From a virus: a DNA stretch of 31,344 nucleotides. The stretch lies in the IMG/VR virus record IMGVR_UViG_3300030380_001620, positions 1 to 31,344 of that record, one strand, 5' to 3'. The position numbers and the translations under genes are program-made. Below, one piece after another: positions 24,571 through 30,598 of this stretch. The notes below the pieces were generated by a model. The model was given only the letters and a program-made list of their open reading frames with translations, made no database searches and had not been told where the DNA came from. How positions within the stretch are numbered: the stretch's first letter is position 1; each line of letters opens with the position of its first letter.

Positions 24571-24789
24571 TTAATCTAAAGGCCGTGGCATAGGCTTCAC
24601 AAGCTCATTAGAGGCGTGTGGAGTGCCCTTACAGTTAATTAGCACTGTATCATGGTGATTTTCCATTATGGCGTACATAGCGCTCTTAGAATAGCTGCAA
24701 GCGTCATAGCTAGGGAATAGTATCTGATGCGTTAGCGGCTCACCTTGCACAAAGTAAGTCAGCACCATGAATGTGTAGTATTTAATCAT
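24571..24789 (-). CDS. 72-residue small exported cysteine-pair protein
   Basis: The product starts MIKYYTFMVLTYFVQGEPLT, a hydrophobic segment likely to act as signal or membrane anchor, then FPSYDACSYSKSAMYAIMEN and VLINCKGTPHASNELVKPMP. Two cysteines (31 and 53) could form a disulfide in the periplasm. Overall layout resembles the product at 21824-21985 in the lysis cluster. AGGAAG lies before the ATG. A candidate promoter lies directly upstream. The function is unknown; an envelope or superinfection-related role is only a guess. Confidence 0.6.
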   Translation of the reverse strand: MIKYYTFMVLTYFVQGEPLTHQILFPSYDACSYSKSAMYAIMENHHDTVLINCKGTPHASNELVKPMPRPLD

Positions 24790-24811
24790 TGTAACTTCCT
24801 ATAAAGTTGTT

Positions 24812-24840
24812 AATATCAATTCGGGGCAATAGTTTTTCAA
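24812..24840 (-). promoter_or_regulatory. Candidate leftward sigma70-type promoter for the cysteine-pair/methylase genes
   Basis: On the minus strand TTGAAA (24840-24835), a 17-base spacer, and GATATT (24817-24812) precede the 72-residue gene; a start near 24805 would leave a short leader containing its ribosome-binding site. The -35 is good, the -10 only 4/6. The 110-base gap at 24790-24900 is unusual in this compact genome and supports a regulatory role. Confidence 0.4.
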
Positions 24841-24900
24841 CATTTAAATTAAAGAAAGGGTCTATTAACTTTTTCGTTTATGTGTCGGAGTGACCAGTAA

Positions 24901-25047
24901 TTATTGCCTCACGACTTCCCCAATTATATGCTCACAAATAACCCTGATTGCATCAGTTTCAGACTTGGATGAATTAGGATTAGCGTCCATTGCTGCACAT
25001 AATCTAATAATTCTTTGCATATAAAGCACTAGGTTTTCTTCAGTCAC
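24901..25047 (-). CDS. 48-residue hypothetical protein in coupled leftward operon
   Basis: A GTG start at 25047 overlaps the upstream gene's TGA (GTGA), giving a soluble, helical-looking protein starting TEENLVLYMQRIIRLCAAMD and ending CEHIIGEVVRQ. GGTGA lies just upstream. The start-stop overlap and protein-like composition support translation. I recognise no family. It ends the first contiguous block of the leftward operon; the next gene follows after a 111-base gap. Confidence 0.5.
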   Translation of the reverse strand: MTEENLVLYMQRIIRLCAAMDANPNSSKSETDAIRVICEHIIGEVVRQ

Positions 25048-25142
25048 TGTATCACCATAAACTTATCTATATTTATTGCGGCCAGTGCCATCATAATGGC
25101 AAACAATACAGCTATCCATTTCTCTTGCCGATCCATTTTCAT
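25044..25142 (-). CDS. 32-residue single-helix membrane peptide in coupled leftward operon
   Basis: MKMDRQEKWIAVLFAIMMAL is followed by AAINIDKFMVIQ: a short charged start and one hydrophobic segment (about residues 8-24). The ATG at 25142 overlaps the previous gene's TAA (TAATG), with AGGAG 11 bases upstream, and the TGA overlaps the next GTG. Double coupling in so short a gene suggests that it is real. The product would sit in the inner membrane; no family is recognised. Confidence 0.5.
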   Translation of the reverse strand: MKMDRQEKWIAVLFAIMMALAAINIDKFMVIQ

Positions 25143-25378
25143 TATTTCTTTTTCTCCTCTAAAAGTGAGATCCACATTTTTACCCACCCAATAATTCCAA
25201 TTAAATTAGTCTCTCTCCAATAAAACGATTTAGTTGTTTCCATCCACGGAAAGCGTCTAAAAACCTTATCGGGAGGTGCTGTAAACTTAATAACATTATT
25301 ATTTATCTGCTCTATTATAACATTATGCTTTTTACATATTGCCTCAATTCTATCTATCGTTTTCCACCTACTTAACAT
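25142..25378 (-). CDS. 78-residue hypothetical protein in leftward operon
   Basis: The product begins MLSRWKTIDRIEAICKKHNV and ends WRETNLIGIIGWVKMWISLLEEKKK, with VFRRFPWMETTKSFYWRE (about 40-58) and a moderately hydrophobic C-terminal stretch rich in Trp that may associate with the membrane. GGGAG lies 8 bases before the ATG at 25378, which overlaps the upstream TGA (TGATG). No family is recognised. It may act with the following membrane peptide, to which it is coupled. Confidence 0.55.
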   Translation of the reverse strand: MLSRWKTIDRIEAICKKHNVIIEQINNNVIKFTAPPDKVFRRFPWMETTKSFYWRETNLIGIIGWVKMWISLLEEKKK

Positions 25379-25557
25379 CAATTCAACTCCCGTATATGCT
25401 TAATGATAATATTGATTTGCTCTATGTGAGAATCAGGCACGTACTGAGAAGGGAAAACAACTTCCTGACTGAATGTACCATGATGCTCCAAAGCAAGCTT
25501 CAGATGGCGAACCATCTGATCTAATGCGACTTTAGCTTGGGTATTCATTGTTTTCAT
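25378..25557 (-). CDS. 59-residue hypothetical protein in leftward operon
   Basis: The product starts MKTMNTQAKVALDQMVRHLK and continues LALEHHGTFSQEVVFPSQYV and PDSHIEQINIIIKHIRELN, which reads as a compact helical protein with His-rich central part. Its ATG overlaps the upstream TAA (TAATG) and its TGA overlaps the next ATG (TGATG). It is one of several small proteins from the first leftward operon. No family is recognised; regulation of host functions is a common role for such genes but is not shown here. Confidence 0.6.
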   Translation of the reverse strand: MKTMNTQAKVALDQMVRHLKLALEHHGTFSQEVVFPSQYVPDSHIEQINIIIKHIRELN

Positions 25558-25853
25558 TAGTGCAAGTCCTGTTGGTCATTGTCATATATACGTTGCCACT
25601 TCTGACGATACGCTAAGTCACGTTTCTTTGTTTTCTTTAATTGCTTGGCCTGATCTTTGAACCAGTAAATATCATCAACTATATTTTCCGCTTCCGTCAA
25701 AGTCTGTAAGCCCCAACGAATTTTTTTGCGCTCTATATCCCCTCTTATGGGGCAAGTTCTAGTGGTCTGAGATACAGATATAATATCCACACCATTACTA
25801 TCCTTAGTCCAGCGAATATTATAACCACGATACTTATATTCTTTAATTAACAT
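25557..25853 (-). CDS. 98-residue hypothetical protein, first full gene of leftward operon
   Basis: The basic product begins MLIKEYKYRGYNIRWTKDSN, has a beta-rich front half (GVDIISVSQTTRTCPIRGDI) and a strongly charged helical back half (DQAKQLKKTKKRDLAYRQKW), consistent with nucleic-acid or protein binding, though no known motif is seen. CAGGAG lies 8 bases before the ATG, within a 7-codon leader ORF whose stop overlaps this start. It is the gene nearest the divergent regulatory region and is presumably expressed early from the leftward promoter at 25901-25929. Confidence 0.6.
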   Translation of the reverse strand: MLIKEYKYRGYNIRWTKDSNGVDIISVSQTTRTCPIRGDIERKKIRWGLQTLTEAENIVDDIYWFKDQAKQLKKTKKRDLAYRQKWQRIYDNDQQDLH

Positions 25854-25876
25854 TAGGCTAACTCCTGATAGTTCAT
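25853..25876 (-). CDS. 7-residue leader ORF upstream of the leftward operon
   Basis: ATG at 25876 follows a strong AAGGAG (8-base spacing) and encodes MNYQELA, ending in a TAA that overlaps the next ATG (TAATG). The CAGGAG that serves the 98-residue gene lies inside it. It may set translation efficiency of the operon by coupling. It is too short to be a stand-alone protein of known type. Confidence 0.4.
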   Translation of the reverse strand: MNYQELA

Positions 25877-25898
25877 AATTATTTCTCCTTGTATGAGA

Positions 25899-25912
25899 CT
25901 AGAATATTCTAG
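25899..25912. promoter_or_regulatory. Candidate operator, 14-bp palindrome CTAGAATATTCTAG
   Basis: A perfect 14-bp palindrome overlaps the -10 of the leftward promoter. Part of it, TATTCTAGA (25905-25913), recurs at 25967-25975 beside the rightward start. Such sites suit a dimeric ribbon-helix-helix repressor like the adjacent gene product. Confidence 0.6.
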
Positions 25913-25929
25913 AAAATTATAGAAGTCAA
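25901..25929 (-). promoter_or_regulatory. Candidate leftward sigma70-type promoter
   Basis: On the minus strand TTGACT (25929-25924), 17-base spacer, TATTCT (25906-25901); transcription would start near 25894, ahead of the leader ORF ribosome-binding site. The -10 lies in the palindrome, so repressor binding would block it. Confidence 0.55.
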
Positions 25930-25945
25930 ATAGATTTTTCTTGCA

Positions 25946-25951
25946 TATAAT
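25946..25951 (+). promoter_or_regulatory. Candidate -10 box of rightward early promoter
   Basis: TATAAT is a perfect -10 hexamer about 50 bases before the regulator ATG. The matching -35 (AAGTCA near 25923) is poor, so the promoter may be weak or activator-dependent. A TATTCTAGA site lies just downstream of the predicted start. Confidence 0.5.
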
Positions 25952-25966
25952 AGAAAAGCTGTTAGG

Positions 25967-25975
25967 TATTCTAGA
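25967..25975. promoter_or_regulatory. Second candidate operator site TATTCTAGA
   Basis: Repeats the nine bases at 25905-25913, 62 bp away, in the leader of the regulator gene. Two sites flanking divergent starts would allow coordinate repression and possibly looping. Confidence 0.45.
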
Positions 25976-26000
25976 TATGACTAAACAAAAGGTATCATTT

Positions 26001-26168
26001 ATGAAACAATCAAGGCAAATTAATGTTCACTTAGACAGTGAATTAGTAGCTGGTTTAGACGTATTATATGATAGGATGAAGATTACCAAAACAGCAGCAG
26101 TAACGATTGCAGTAAGTAAACTTCTGAAAGATTATGATATTCAGGTAGATAAACCGAAAGCTGATTAA
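26001..26168 (+). CDS. Ribbon-helix-helix transcriptional regulator (CopG/Arc-like)
   Basis: The 55-residue protein starts MKQSRQINVHLDSELVAGLD and continues VLYDRMKITKTAAVTIAVSK: one N-terminal beta strand (residues 5-11, RQINVHL) that would insert in the DNA major groove as a dimer, and two helices. This is the minimal ribbon-helix-helix fold of phage repressors such as Arc and CopG. ATG 26001 has AAAAGG 8 bases upstream; ATG 25977 (MTKQKVSF...) would add 8 residues. It is the first rightward gene beside the palindromic sites, so autoregulation and control of both operons are likely. Its stop overlaps the nuclease start (TAATG). Confidence 0.85.
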   Translation: MKQSRQINVHLDSELVAGLDVLYDRMKITKTAAVTIAVSKLLKDYDIQVDKPKAD

Positions 26169-26581
26169 TGATTAATTCAAGAGCAAAAGGCCGAAGTTTT
26201 GAATTGCAAGTTGCTAAGATATTGCATGATGAACTAGGCTGTAAATTTTATAGAGACTTGGAGCAATACAGAAGTGTTGACCGTGGCGATCTAATTACAG
26301 ATGATTTAGACTTTCCATTTATTGTAGAATGTAAGGCTTATAAGTCTGGGAATAAATGTGATCCTGACTGGCAAAGACAAGCTTCTAGGGCTGCAATTAT
26401 GGCCAGTAAAATGCCTGTAGTAATCTATAAATTTAATTACCGTGATATAACTTGCTCCGTACCTATGGAAGTGATCAACCCAGCATATGCACAATGTGGG
26501 TTCTGGGCTGATATAAGTATGGAAGCTTTCTGTTATTTAGCACGGGAATACATGGGGCAAGAGCAAGACTATAAATTTTAA
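26168..26581 (+). CDS. PD-(D/E)XK nuclease, Holliday-junction-resolvase-like
   Basis: The 137-residue protein begins MINSRAKGRSFELQVAKILH, with a Glu (E12) in the first helix, then RSVDRGDLIT with Asp41, followed by FPFIVECKAY with E54 and K56, then WQRQASRAAIMASKMPVVIY. The E...(G)D...ExK arrangement is that of PD-(D/E)XK nucleases of the resolvase/VRR-like kind, enzymes that cut branched DNA during replication or packaging. Length and early position next to recombination genes fit. I cannot tell a junction-resolving enzyme from another nuclease of this fold. Confidence 0.75.
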   Translation: MINSRAKGRSFELQVAKILHDELGCKFYRDLEQYRSVDRGDLITDDLDFPFIVECKAYKSGNKCDPDWQRQASRAAIMASKMPVVIYKFNYRDITCSVPMEVINPAYAQCGFWADISMEAFCYLAREYMGQEQDYKF

Positions 26582-26590
26582 GGAGAAATA

Positions 26591-27385
26591 ATGATAAACT
26601 ATGAACTTACAAACAGACAGTATCATAGCCGTCCAGAACTTAGCTCATCAGACGGCAAAGCTGTTGACCAGCAAAGCGTAAAGCACTGGAGAGCAAAGAA
26701 AGATAAACCCAGCGATCCAACACCAGCCATGATAAAAGGCAGTGCTGCACACGAACTAATACTCACACCAGAAGATAACACAATCATCAGAGGGCCAGAT
26801 ACAAGGCGCGGTAATGCGTGGAAAGAGTTGTTAGAGGATGCCAATGCAAAAGATCATCTTCTGCTTACCAGTGGCGATTACGATGAAGTACAGGCTATAG
26901 CAGATGCTGTATTAAGCCATGCTCCAGCAATCGACATAATGAACGAACCTGATGCCATGAAGGAAATCAGTATATTCAATGATGATCCAGATACTGGTTT
27001 ATCTTTACGTTGCCGTCCAGATTGGTACAGCCCAAGCAAACGCAGATTAATAGACATAAAAACAACTGTAGATGCTTCACCTGATTATGGTGGATTTGAA
27101 AAGCACTTTTACAAATACGGCTATGCGCTCCAATGTGCTTGGTATGAGCAAGTCTTATATAATGAAGGCTTACCCGTAGAAGAAATAATATTTATCACTG
27201 TGGAGAATACATATCCTTATTGTGTACAGAACTTTCGTATTCCATGGGATGTAATATCTTATGGCCGTGGACGGATGAGACGGGCGTTAGACAAAATCAA
27301 TCGGGCATATGAAGCTGAAAGATTTACCACTGGCTGGCCTGATGAAGCAATAATAGAACTACCTGACTACTTACAAGGAGAATAA
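26591..27385 (+). CDS. RecE-like exonuclease (PD-(D/E)XK superfamily)
   Basis: The 264-residue protein starts MINYELTNRQYHSRPELSSS (the Y......Y....lSsS pattern of RecE C-terminal-like nucleases), has IKGSAAHELILTPE with the usual His of the GxxxH motif (about 49-60), SLRCRPDWYSPSKRRLIDIKTT with metal-binding Asp residues and DxK (about 137-158), and GYALQCAWYEQVL (about 178-190) with the Q...Y motif. These are DNA 5'-3' exonucleases that prepare single strands for annealing. AAGGAG precedes the ATG. No classical annealing protein (Bet/RecT/Erf) is seen next to it; the SSB-like gene follows 1 base later. Confidence 0.88.
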   Translation: MINYELTNRQYHSRPELSSSDGKAVDQQSVKHWRAKKDKPSDPTPAMIKGSAAHELILTPEDNTIIRGPDTRRGNAWKELLEDANAKDHLLLTSGDYDEVQAIADAVLSHAPAIDIMNEPDAMKEISIFNDDPDTGLSLRCRPDWYSPSKRRLIDIKTTVDASPDYGGFEKHFYKYGYALQCAWYEQVLYNEGLPVEEIIFITVENTYPYCVQNFRIPWDVISYGRGRMRRALDKINRAYEAERFTTGWPDEAIIELPDYLQGE

Positions 27386-27386
27386 T

Positions 27387-28076
27387 ATGTCAAAATGGAA
27401 ACAGATACAGATAGCCGATGTGGTGGCACTATGGCCGCGATTAAACCAGCCATATCGTTATAATAAAAAACTTGGTGAGAAAGGTGGCAACGAACCATGT
27501 GAAGCCACAGCCGATCAAGCCAAATATGAAACGTCTTTTGATATGACACCAACACAAGCTGAAGCAATTTGGAAAGAAATGAAACAAGCTTACGAATTGC
27601 ATAAGGAAGCCGATTGGCCAGCGTTGACAATGCCATTTAAAAAGAAAACGACTGACCACGGGATAACCACATATGAATATAAGGCTGCAAAGAAAGCAGC
27701 TTACGATGGGAAACCAAGCTATCCACCCACCCAATGGGATAGTAACGCCAATAAGTTACCACCTGAGTTTGAGCTTACTACTGGCTCAAAAATCAATATG
27801 AATGTAAAGCTTATCCCTTACAACACCTCTTTAGGGCATGGAGTAAGCCTGAGATTAATAGCCTTACAAGTCATCAGCCTAGCAGAAAGATCAAGCCCAT
27901 TTGGTAAAGTCGATAATGGTATGGGTGATGAGGATGAGGAAGAATATCAAGCGTCAAGCAATCCATTCAAAAAGGTAGAGCAAAAGCCAGATAATCCTTT
28001 TGGTGAATTTAAGCTGGAAGCTGAAACCGATAAAACAGAGGTCAAGAATGATCTTGATGATGAAATACCATTCTAA
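27387..28076 (+). CDS. Single-stranded-DNA-binding protein, phage type with acidic tip
   Basis: The 229-residue protein has a basic/aromatic N-terminal binding domain (PYRYNKKLGEKGGNEPCEAT, YEYKAAKKAAYDGKPSYPPT, GSKINMNVKLIPYNTSLGHG, GVSLRLIALQVISL) and an acidic, disordered tail from about residue 170 ending LDDEIPF. The last residues match the SSB tip of bacteria (DDDIPF), the docking site for replication and repair enzymes. Composition and layout resemble T7 gp2.5-like phage SSBs. It directly follows the RecE-like gene and precedes a terminator, so the two may act together in replication or recombination. Confidence 0.82.
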   Translation: MSKWKQIQIADVVALWPRLNQPYRYNKKLGEKGGNEPCEATADQAKYETSFDMTPTQAEAIWKEMKQAYELHKEADWPALTMPFKKKTTDHGITTYEYKAAKKAAYDGKPSYPPTQWDSNANKLPPEFELTTGSKINMNVKLIPYNTSLGHGVSLRLIALQVISLAERSSPFGKVDNGMGDEDEEEYQASSNPFKKVEQKPDNPFGEFKLEAETDKTEVKNDLDDEIPF

Positions 28077-28083
28077 AGAAAAA

Positions 28084-28110
28084 GCCCCTAGCGCAAACTA
28101 GGGGCAGTTT
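28084..28110. terminator. Bidirectional terminator after the SSB gene
   Basis: GCCCCTAG (28084-28091), loop CGCAAA, CTAGGGGC (28098-28105), a perfect 8-bp stem. Rightward it is followed by AGTTTAT, a weak T tract. Leftward it would be followed by the complement of AAAGAAAAA (T-rich), a stronger terminator. It separates the recombination and primase transcripts. Confidence 0.8.
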
Positions 28111-28171
28111 ATCCATTTCTAGTACGAGCAGATAATCCAGAATATGAACTTACAACGAAAGCTTACAACAT

Positions 28172-29965
28172 ATGGAAACGAAAAGCAAATACCCTACAGC
28201 ATATTGGGTTGAGTGGGGCGAAAAAATAATTACAGATTTGCAGCTTAAACAAACGGTAAAAGGTGAATATCATGGCAGTTGTGTCAATTGTGGCGGCAAA
28301 GATAGGTTCTGGATTAAGGACTATGACGGCAAAGTATCTGTCCATTGTCGGCAATGTAATGACTATCAGGCTATACAATCGGCTTTAAAAGCTATGCATT
28401 TGTGGCCGCAAGATGAAACCAATGATTATGACTTTCATAATATTAAGCCATTCAAGCCCGTTAAACAGCCTGTAGACCCAAGCCAGCCATATCACATCAG
28501 AAAAGGTATTAAGCTATATAATGCGGTCTTAGATAACGGTGATGTGCAATATAAAATCTATAATGTGGATGGTGACTGGGTAGGCTCACAAACAATATCA
28601 CCTAGTGGCAAAAAAGAATTTAGCACGGGCATGAAGATTGATGGTGTCTTTGGCTGGATGGGTGATAATCTAGAAGGGCTAGTCTATATCACTGAGGGCT
28701 ATGCAGACGCTTGTTCAGTGCATGAAAGCACGTCTAGACCCGTTATAAACGGCTTGAACAGCGGTAATATTCCCAAGGTAGTCAAAGCCGTAAAAGATAA
28801 ATACCCTAATCTGACGATCGTTCTGGCTGGCGATAATGACGCTGCTGGGCTGAAATGTGCTGAAAAGGCTGGTATCCCGTTTGTAGTACCAGCAGAGGAT
28901 GGCTTTGATTTTAATGATTTGCACCAAGCTAAAGGTGTCAAAGCTGTAGCAGAACGGCTGAAACAAGTTAAGTTACCCAAGCCATTATGGTCTAAAATCG
29001 GTGATCTTGAACTGAAAGAACCTGAATGGATAATAGACGGCATATTGGAAAAGAACGCTTTAGTGTGTGGCTTTGGCGCTCCAGCGGCTGGTAAGACGTT
29101 TGTAATGGTTGATATGGCGCTCTGTGTTGCGTCAGGAACGCCTTATCATGGCCGTGATGTAGATGGTGGAACAGTCTTTTACATAGCTGGAGAGGGTCAT
29201 AACGGCTTTGTCAGACGGTGTAAAGCTTGGGCTAAACATAATAAGACACCAATTGATGATATACCGTTTTTTAAATCTAATCGCTCAGTGGTGATGAATG
29301 ATGAAAAAACAGTAGAGCAAATGTTTAGCACAATAAAACAATTATCTGAGGAGTTTGGTCAGCCTAAGTTAGTGGTGATTGATACCCTAAATAGATCAAT
29401 GGGTGGCGATGAAAACAGTACAAAAGATATGTCGATGTTTATTCAATCAGTAGATAAAATAGCTGATGAATTTGCTTGCACAGTGCTTGTAGCGCATCAT
29501 ACAGGGCATGGAACAAAAGATAGGGCTAGAGGTTCATCAGCTTGGCTTGGCGCTCTGGACGCTGAATTTCAGGTGCAAAAGGTAGGTGAGTTTGATACAC
29601 ATATAAAGTTTACCAAAATGAAAGACGCACCTGAACCAAAGCCATTAGCCTTTATTAAACATCAGGTTGAGCTAATGACTAAATCTATGAAATCGGTGAC
29701 CTCATTGGCGTTGGAGAATGTGGAATATAATGAAGCGACTAAAGATGATCCTGAAGAAATCGTGATGGAAACAGTCCAACATATAGCAGAACATTCTGGC
29801 GAAAAATGGGTAGATCAGGCGGCTTTGAAGCTGGAAATTGCCATTTCCAAGGGTGTTACTAAAAAGACTGTTCACAATTGGATAGCTGGAATGGTGGCTG
29901 GAAATAAGCTTTCCAAGCGTATAGATGAGAAAAATCAATCTAAACAATGGGTTGCTATACCGTGA
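28172..29965 (+). CDS. Bifunctional primase-helicase (TOPRIM + RepA-like AAA ATPase)
   Basis: The 597-residue protein starts replication by making primers and unwinding DNA. An N-terminal zinc ribbon (C37, C40, C59, C62) is followed by a TOPRIM primase region: ITEGYADA with E175 and AGDNDAAG with D221/D223. A RepA-like helicase domain follows, with Walker A GAPAAGKT (302-309) and Walker B VVIDTLN (401-407), then HHTGHG (about 436) and a C-terminal winged-helix-like segment (about 530-590). No DNA polymerase is encoded, so the host replisome must extend. The ATG at 28172 has no clear Shine-Dalgarno; translation may be weak or leader-dependent. Confidence 0.93.
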   Translation: METKSKYPTAYWVEWGEKIITDLQLKQTVKGEYHGSCVNCGGKDRFWIKDYDGKVSVHCRQCNDYQAIQSALKAMHLWPQDETNDYDFHNIKPFKPVKQPVDPSQPYHIRKGIKLYNAVLDNGDVQYKIYNVDGDWVGSQTISPSGKKEFSTGMKIDGVFGWMGDNLEGLVYITEGYADACSVHESTSRPVINGLNSGNIPKVVKAVKDKYPNLTIVLAGDNDAAGLKCAEKAGIPFVVPAEDGFDFNDLHQAKGVKAVAERLKQVKLPKPLWSKIGDLELKEPEWIIDGILEKNALVCGFGAPAAGKTFVMVDMALCVASGTPYHGRDVDGGTVFYIAGEGHNGFVRRCKAWAKHNKTPIDDIPFFKSNRSVVMNDEKTVEQMFSTIKQLSEEFGQPKLVVIDTLNRSMGGDENSTKDMSMFIQSVDKIADEFACTVLVAHHTGHGTKDRARGSSAWLGALDAEFQVQKVGEFDTHIKFTKMKDAPEPKPLAFIKHQVELMTKSMKSVTSLALENVEYNEATKDDPEEIVMETVQHIAEHSGEKWVDQAALKLEIAISKGVTKKTVHNWIAGMVAGNKLSKRIDEKNQSKQWVAIP

Positions 29966-30285
29966 ATGATGGGTTGGAAATAGGTTGGAAAGGGTTGGAA
30001 AGGGAAATTACCAAGCTGTTGGTGGCTTGGAAGGAAAGGGGAAACCCTAGGGGTTCCCCTATTACCAGCCCCAGCGGTCGCATTACCATCCATCCACATG
30101 GAACTATAAAGATTGAACGATTGGAGACGATAGAAGAAAAGGTTAATTCTATTTGCAGTTTAGAAGAATTAAACGGGTTTGCTAACAGGTCTAAAGTTAC
30201 AGGTATCCAGTTTAGAAAGTGGACTGAAAGAGAAAGACAAATAATATTAAATCGTAAATACGAATTGGAGAAAAATAAATGTTGA
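29962..30285 (+). CDS. Hypothetical protein overlying iteron-like repeats
   Basis: The 107-residue frame begins at a GTG that overlaps the primase stop (GTGA); an earlier ATG at 29947 is also in frame. The product reads GLEIGWKGLEREITKLLVAW, then SPITSPSGRITIHPHGTIKI, and a helical C terminus with RSKVTGIQFRKWTERERQII (about 82-101). No family is recognised. The C-terminal half is protein-like with charged helices; the first 30 codons coincide with tandem DNA repeats whose 10-11-base period does not match codons, so DNA function may constrain this part. It overlaps the next gene by 7 bases. Confidence 0.55.
   Translation: MNDGLEIGWKGLEREITKLLVAWKERGNPRGSPITSPSGRITIHPHGTIKIERLETIEEKVNSICSLEELNGFANRSKVTGIQFRKWTERERQIILNRKYELEKNKC
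29972..30001 (+). repeat. Iteron-like tandem repeats GGTTGGAAA
   Basis: GGTTGGAAA at 29972-29980, 29983-29991 and 29993-30001, spaced 11 and 10 bases (about one helical turn), immediately after the primase gene. A related GGCTTGGAAGG follows at about 30023-30034. Such arrays bind initiator proteins at phage and plasmid origins. Confidence 0.65.
30037..30060. repeat. 24-bp dyad next to the iterons
   Basis: AGGGGAA (30037-30043) pairs with TTCCCCT (30054-30060), around a central CCCTAGGG with one mismatched pair. It would form a stable cruciform or hairpin 35 bases after the iterons and is a plausible origin element, or a transcription pause site. Confidence 0.55.
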
Positions 30286-30425
30286 GGTATGCAGTATATG
30301 ATGATGGCCTGAGAATATGGCTGGATGGTAAGTTGATAGGAATAATACCACCGCAAGACTTTCCGTATATAATGACTGATCTGATGGAGCATATTAGAAG
30401 CCATACACAATGGGTCACAAAATAA
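30279..30425 (+). CDS. 48-residue hypothetical protein
   Basis: The product begins MLRYAVYDDGLRIWLDGKLI, then GIIPPQDFPYIMTDLMEHIR and a polar end. TTGGAG lies 9 bases before the ATG at 30279, which overlaps the upstream stop. The sequence looks like a small mixed alpha/beta protein. No family is recognised. It is part of the compact rightward chain after the primase. Confidence 0.6.
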   Translation: MLRYAVYDDGLRIWLDGKLIGIIPPQDFPYIMTDLMEHIRSHTQWVTK

Positions 30426-30598
30426 TGGATAGATTGATTTACAGGGCTATATTTGGTATACTTAGTCATAGTTGTGCTAATGGTTTCTGTTTAGGCGCGA
30501 CATTATTTCTCCCCAATGGGCTTCACACCCATGAATGGTTGGCCTCTTTACGGGGTCAACTATTTCTGTTTAGGGTATGTTATGGTAATGTCATTTAA
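30425..30598 (+). CDS. Doubtful 57-residue ORF
   Basis: An ATG at 30425 overlaps the upstream stop (TAATG) and opens a 57-residue frame (MDRLIYRAIFGILSHSCANG, then FCLGATLFLPNGLHTHEWLA and a short end). It fills the 156 bases before the Z-like gene and overlaps it by 17 bases. Apart from its coupled start there is no support: composition is unusual, no motif is seen, and another frame in the same DNA reads as a hydrophobic helix (FTGLYLVYLVIVVLMVSV) without a start codon. A decayed gene is an alternative. Confidence 0.3.
   Translation: MDRLIYRAIFGILSHSCANGFCLGATLFLPNGLHTHEWLASLRGQLFLFRVCYGNVI

Noticed and set aside
24790-24900. 14-codon minus-strand frame MLKNYCPELILTTL before the 72-residue gene
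   Set aside because: It lacks a ribosome-binding site and would lie across the candidate promoter; not enough support to call a leader gene.
23644-26168. Integrase, excisionase or attachment site near the regulator
   Set aside because: No tyrosine or serine recombinase motif appears on either strand, and there is no tRNA-like or long direct repeat besides the terminal 12-mer.
29955-30410. Long minus-strand open frame (151 codons) opposite the post-primase genes
   Set aside because: It is antisense to genes with good starts and coupling, has low-complexity Ile/Tyr/Ser composition and no ribosome-binding site or motif.
30425-30581. Possible tRNA or small RNA before the Z-like gene
   Set aside because: No GTTCGA-type T-arm or cloverleaf could be traced; only a weak 5-bp ATGGG/CCCAT hairpin is present.
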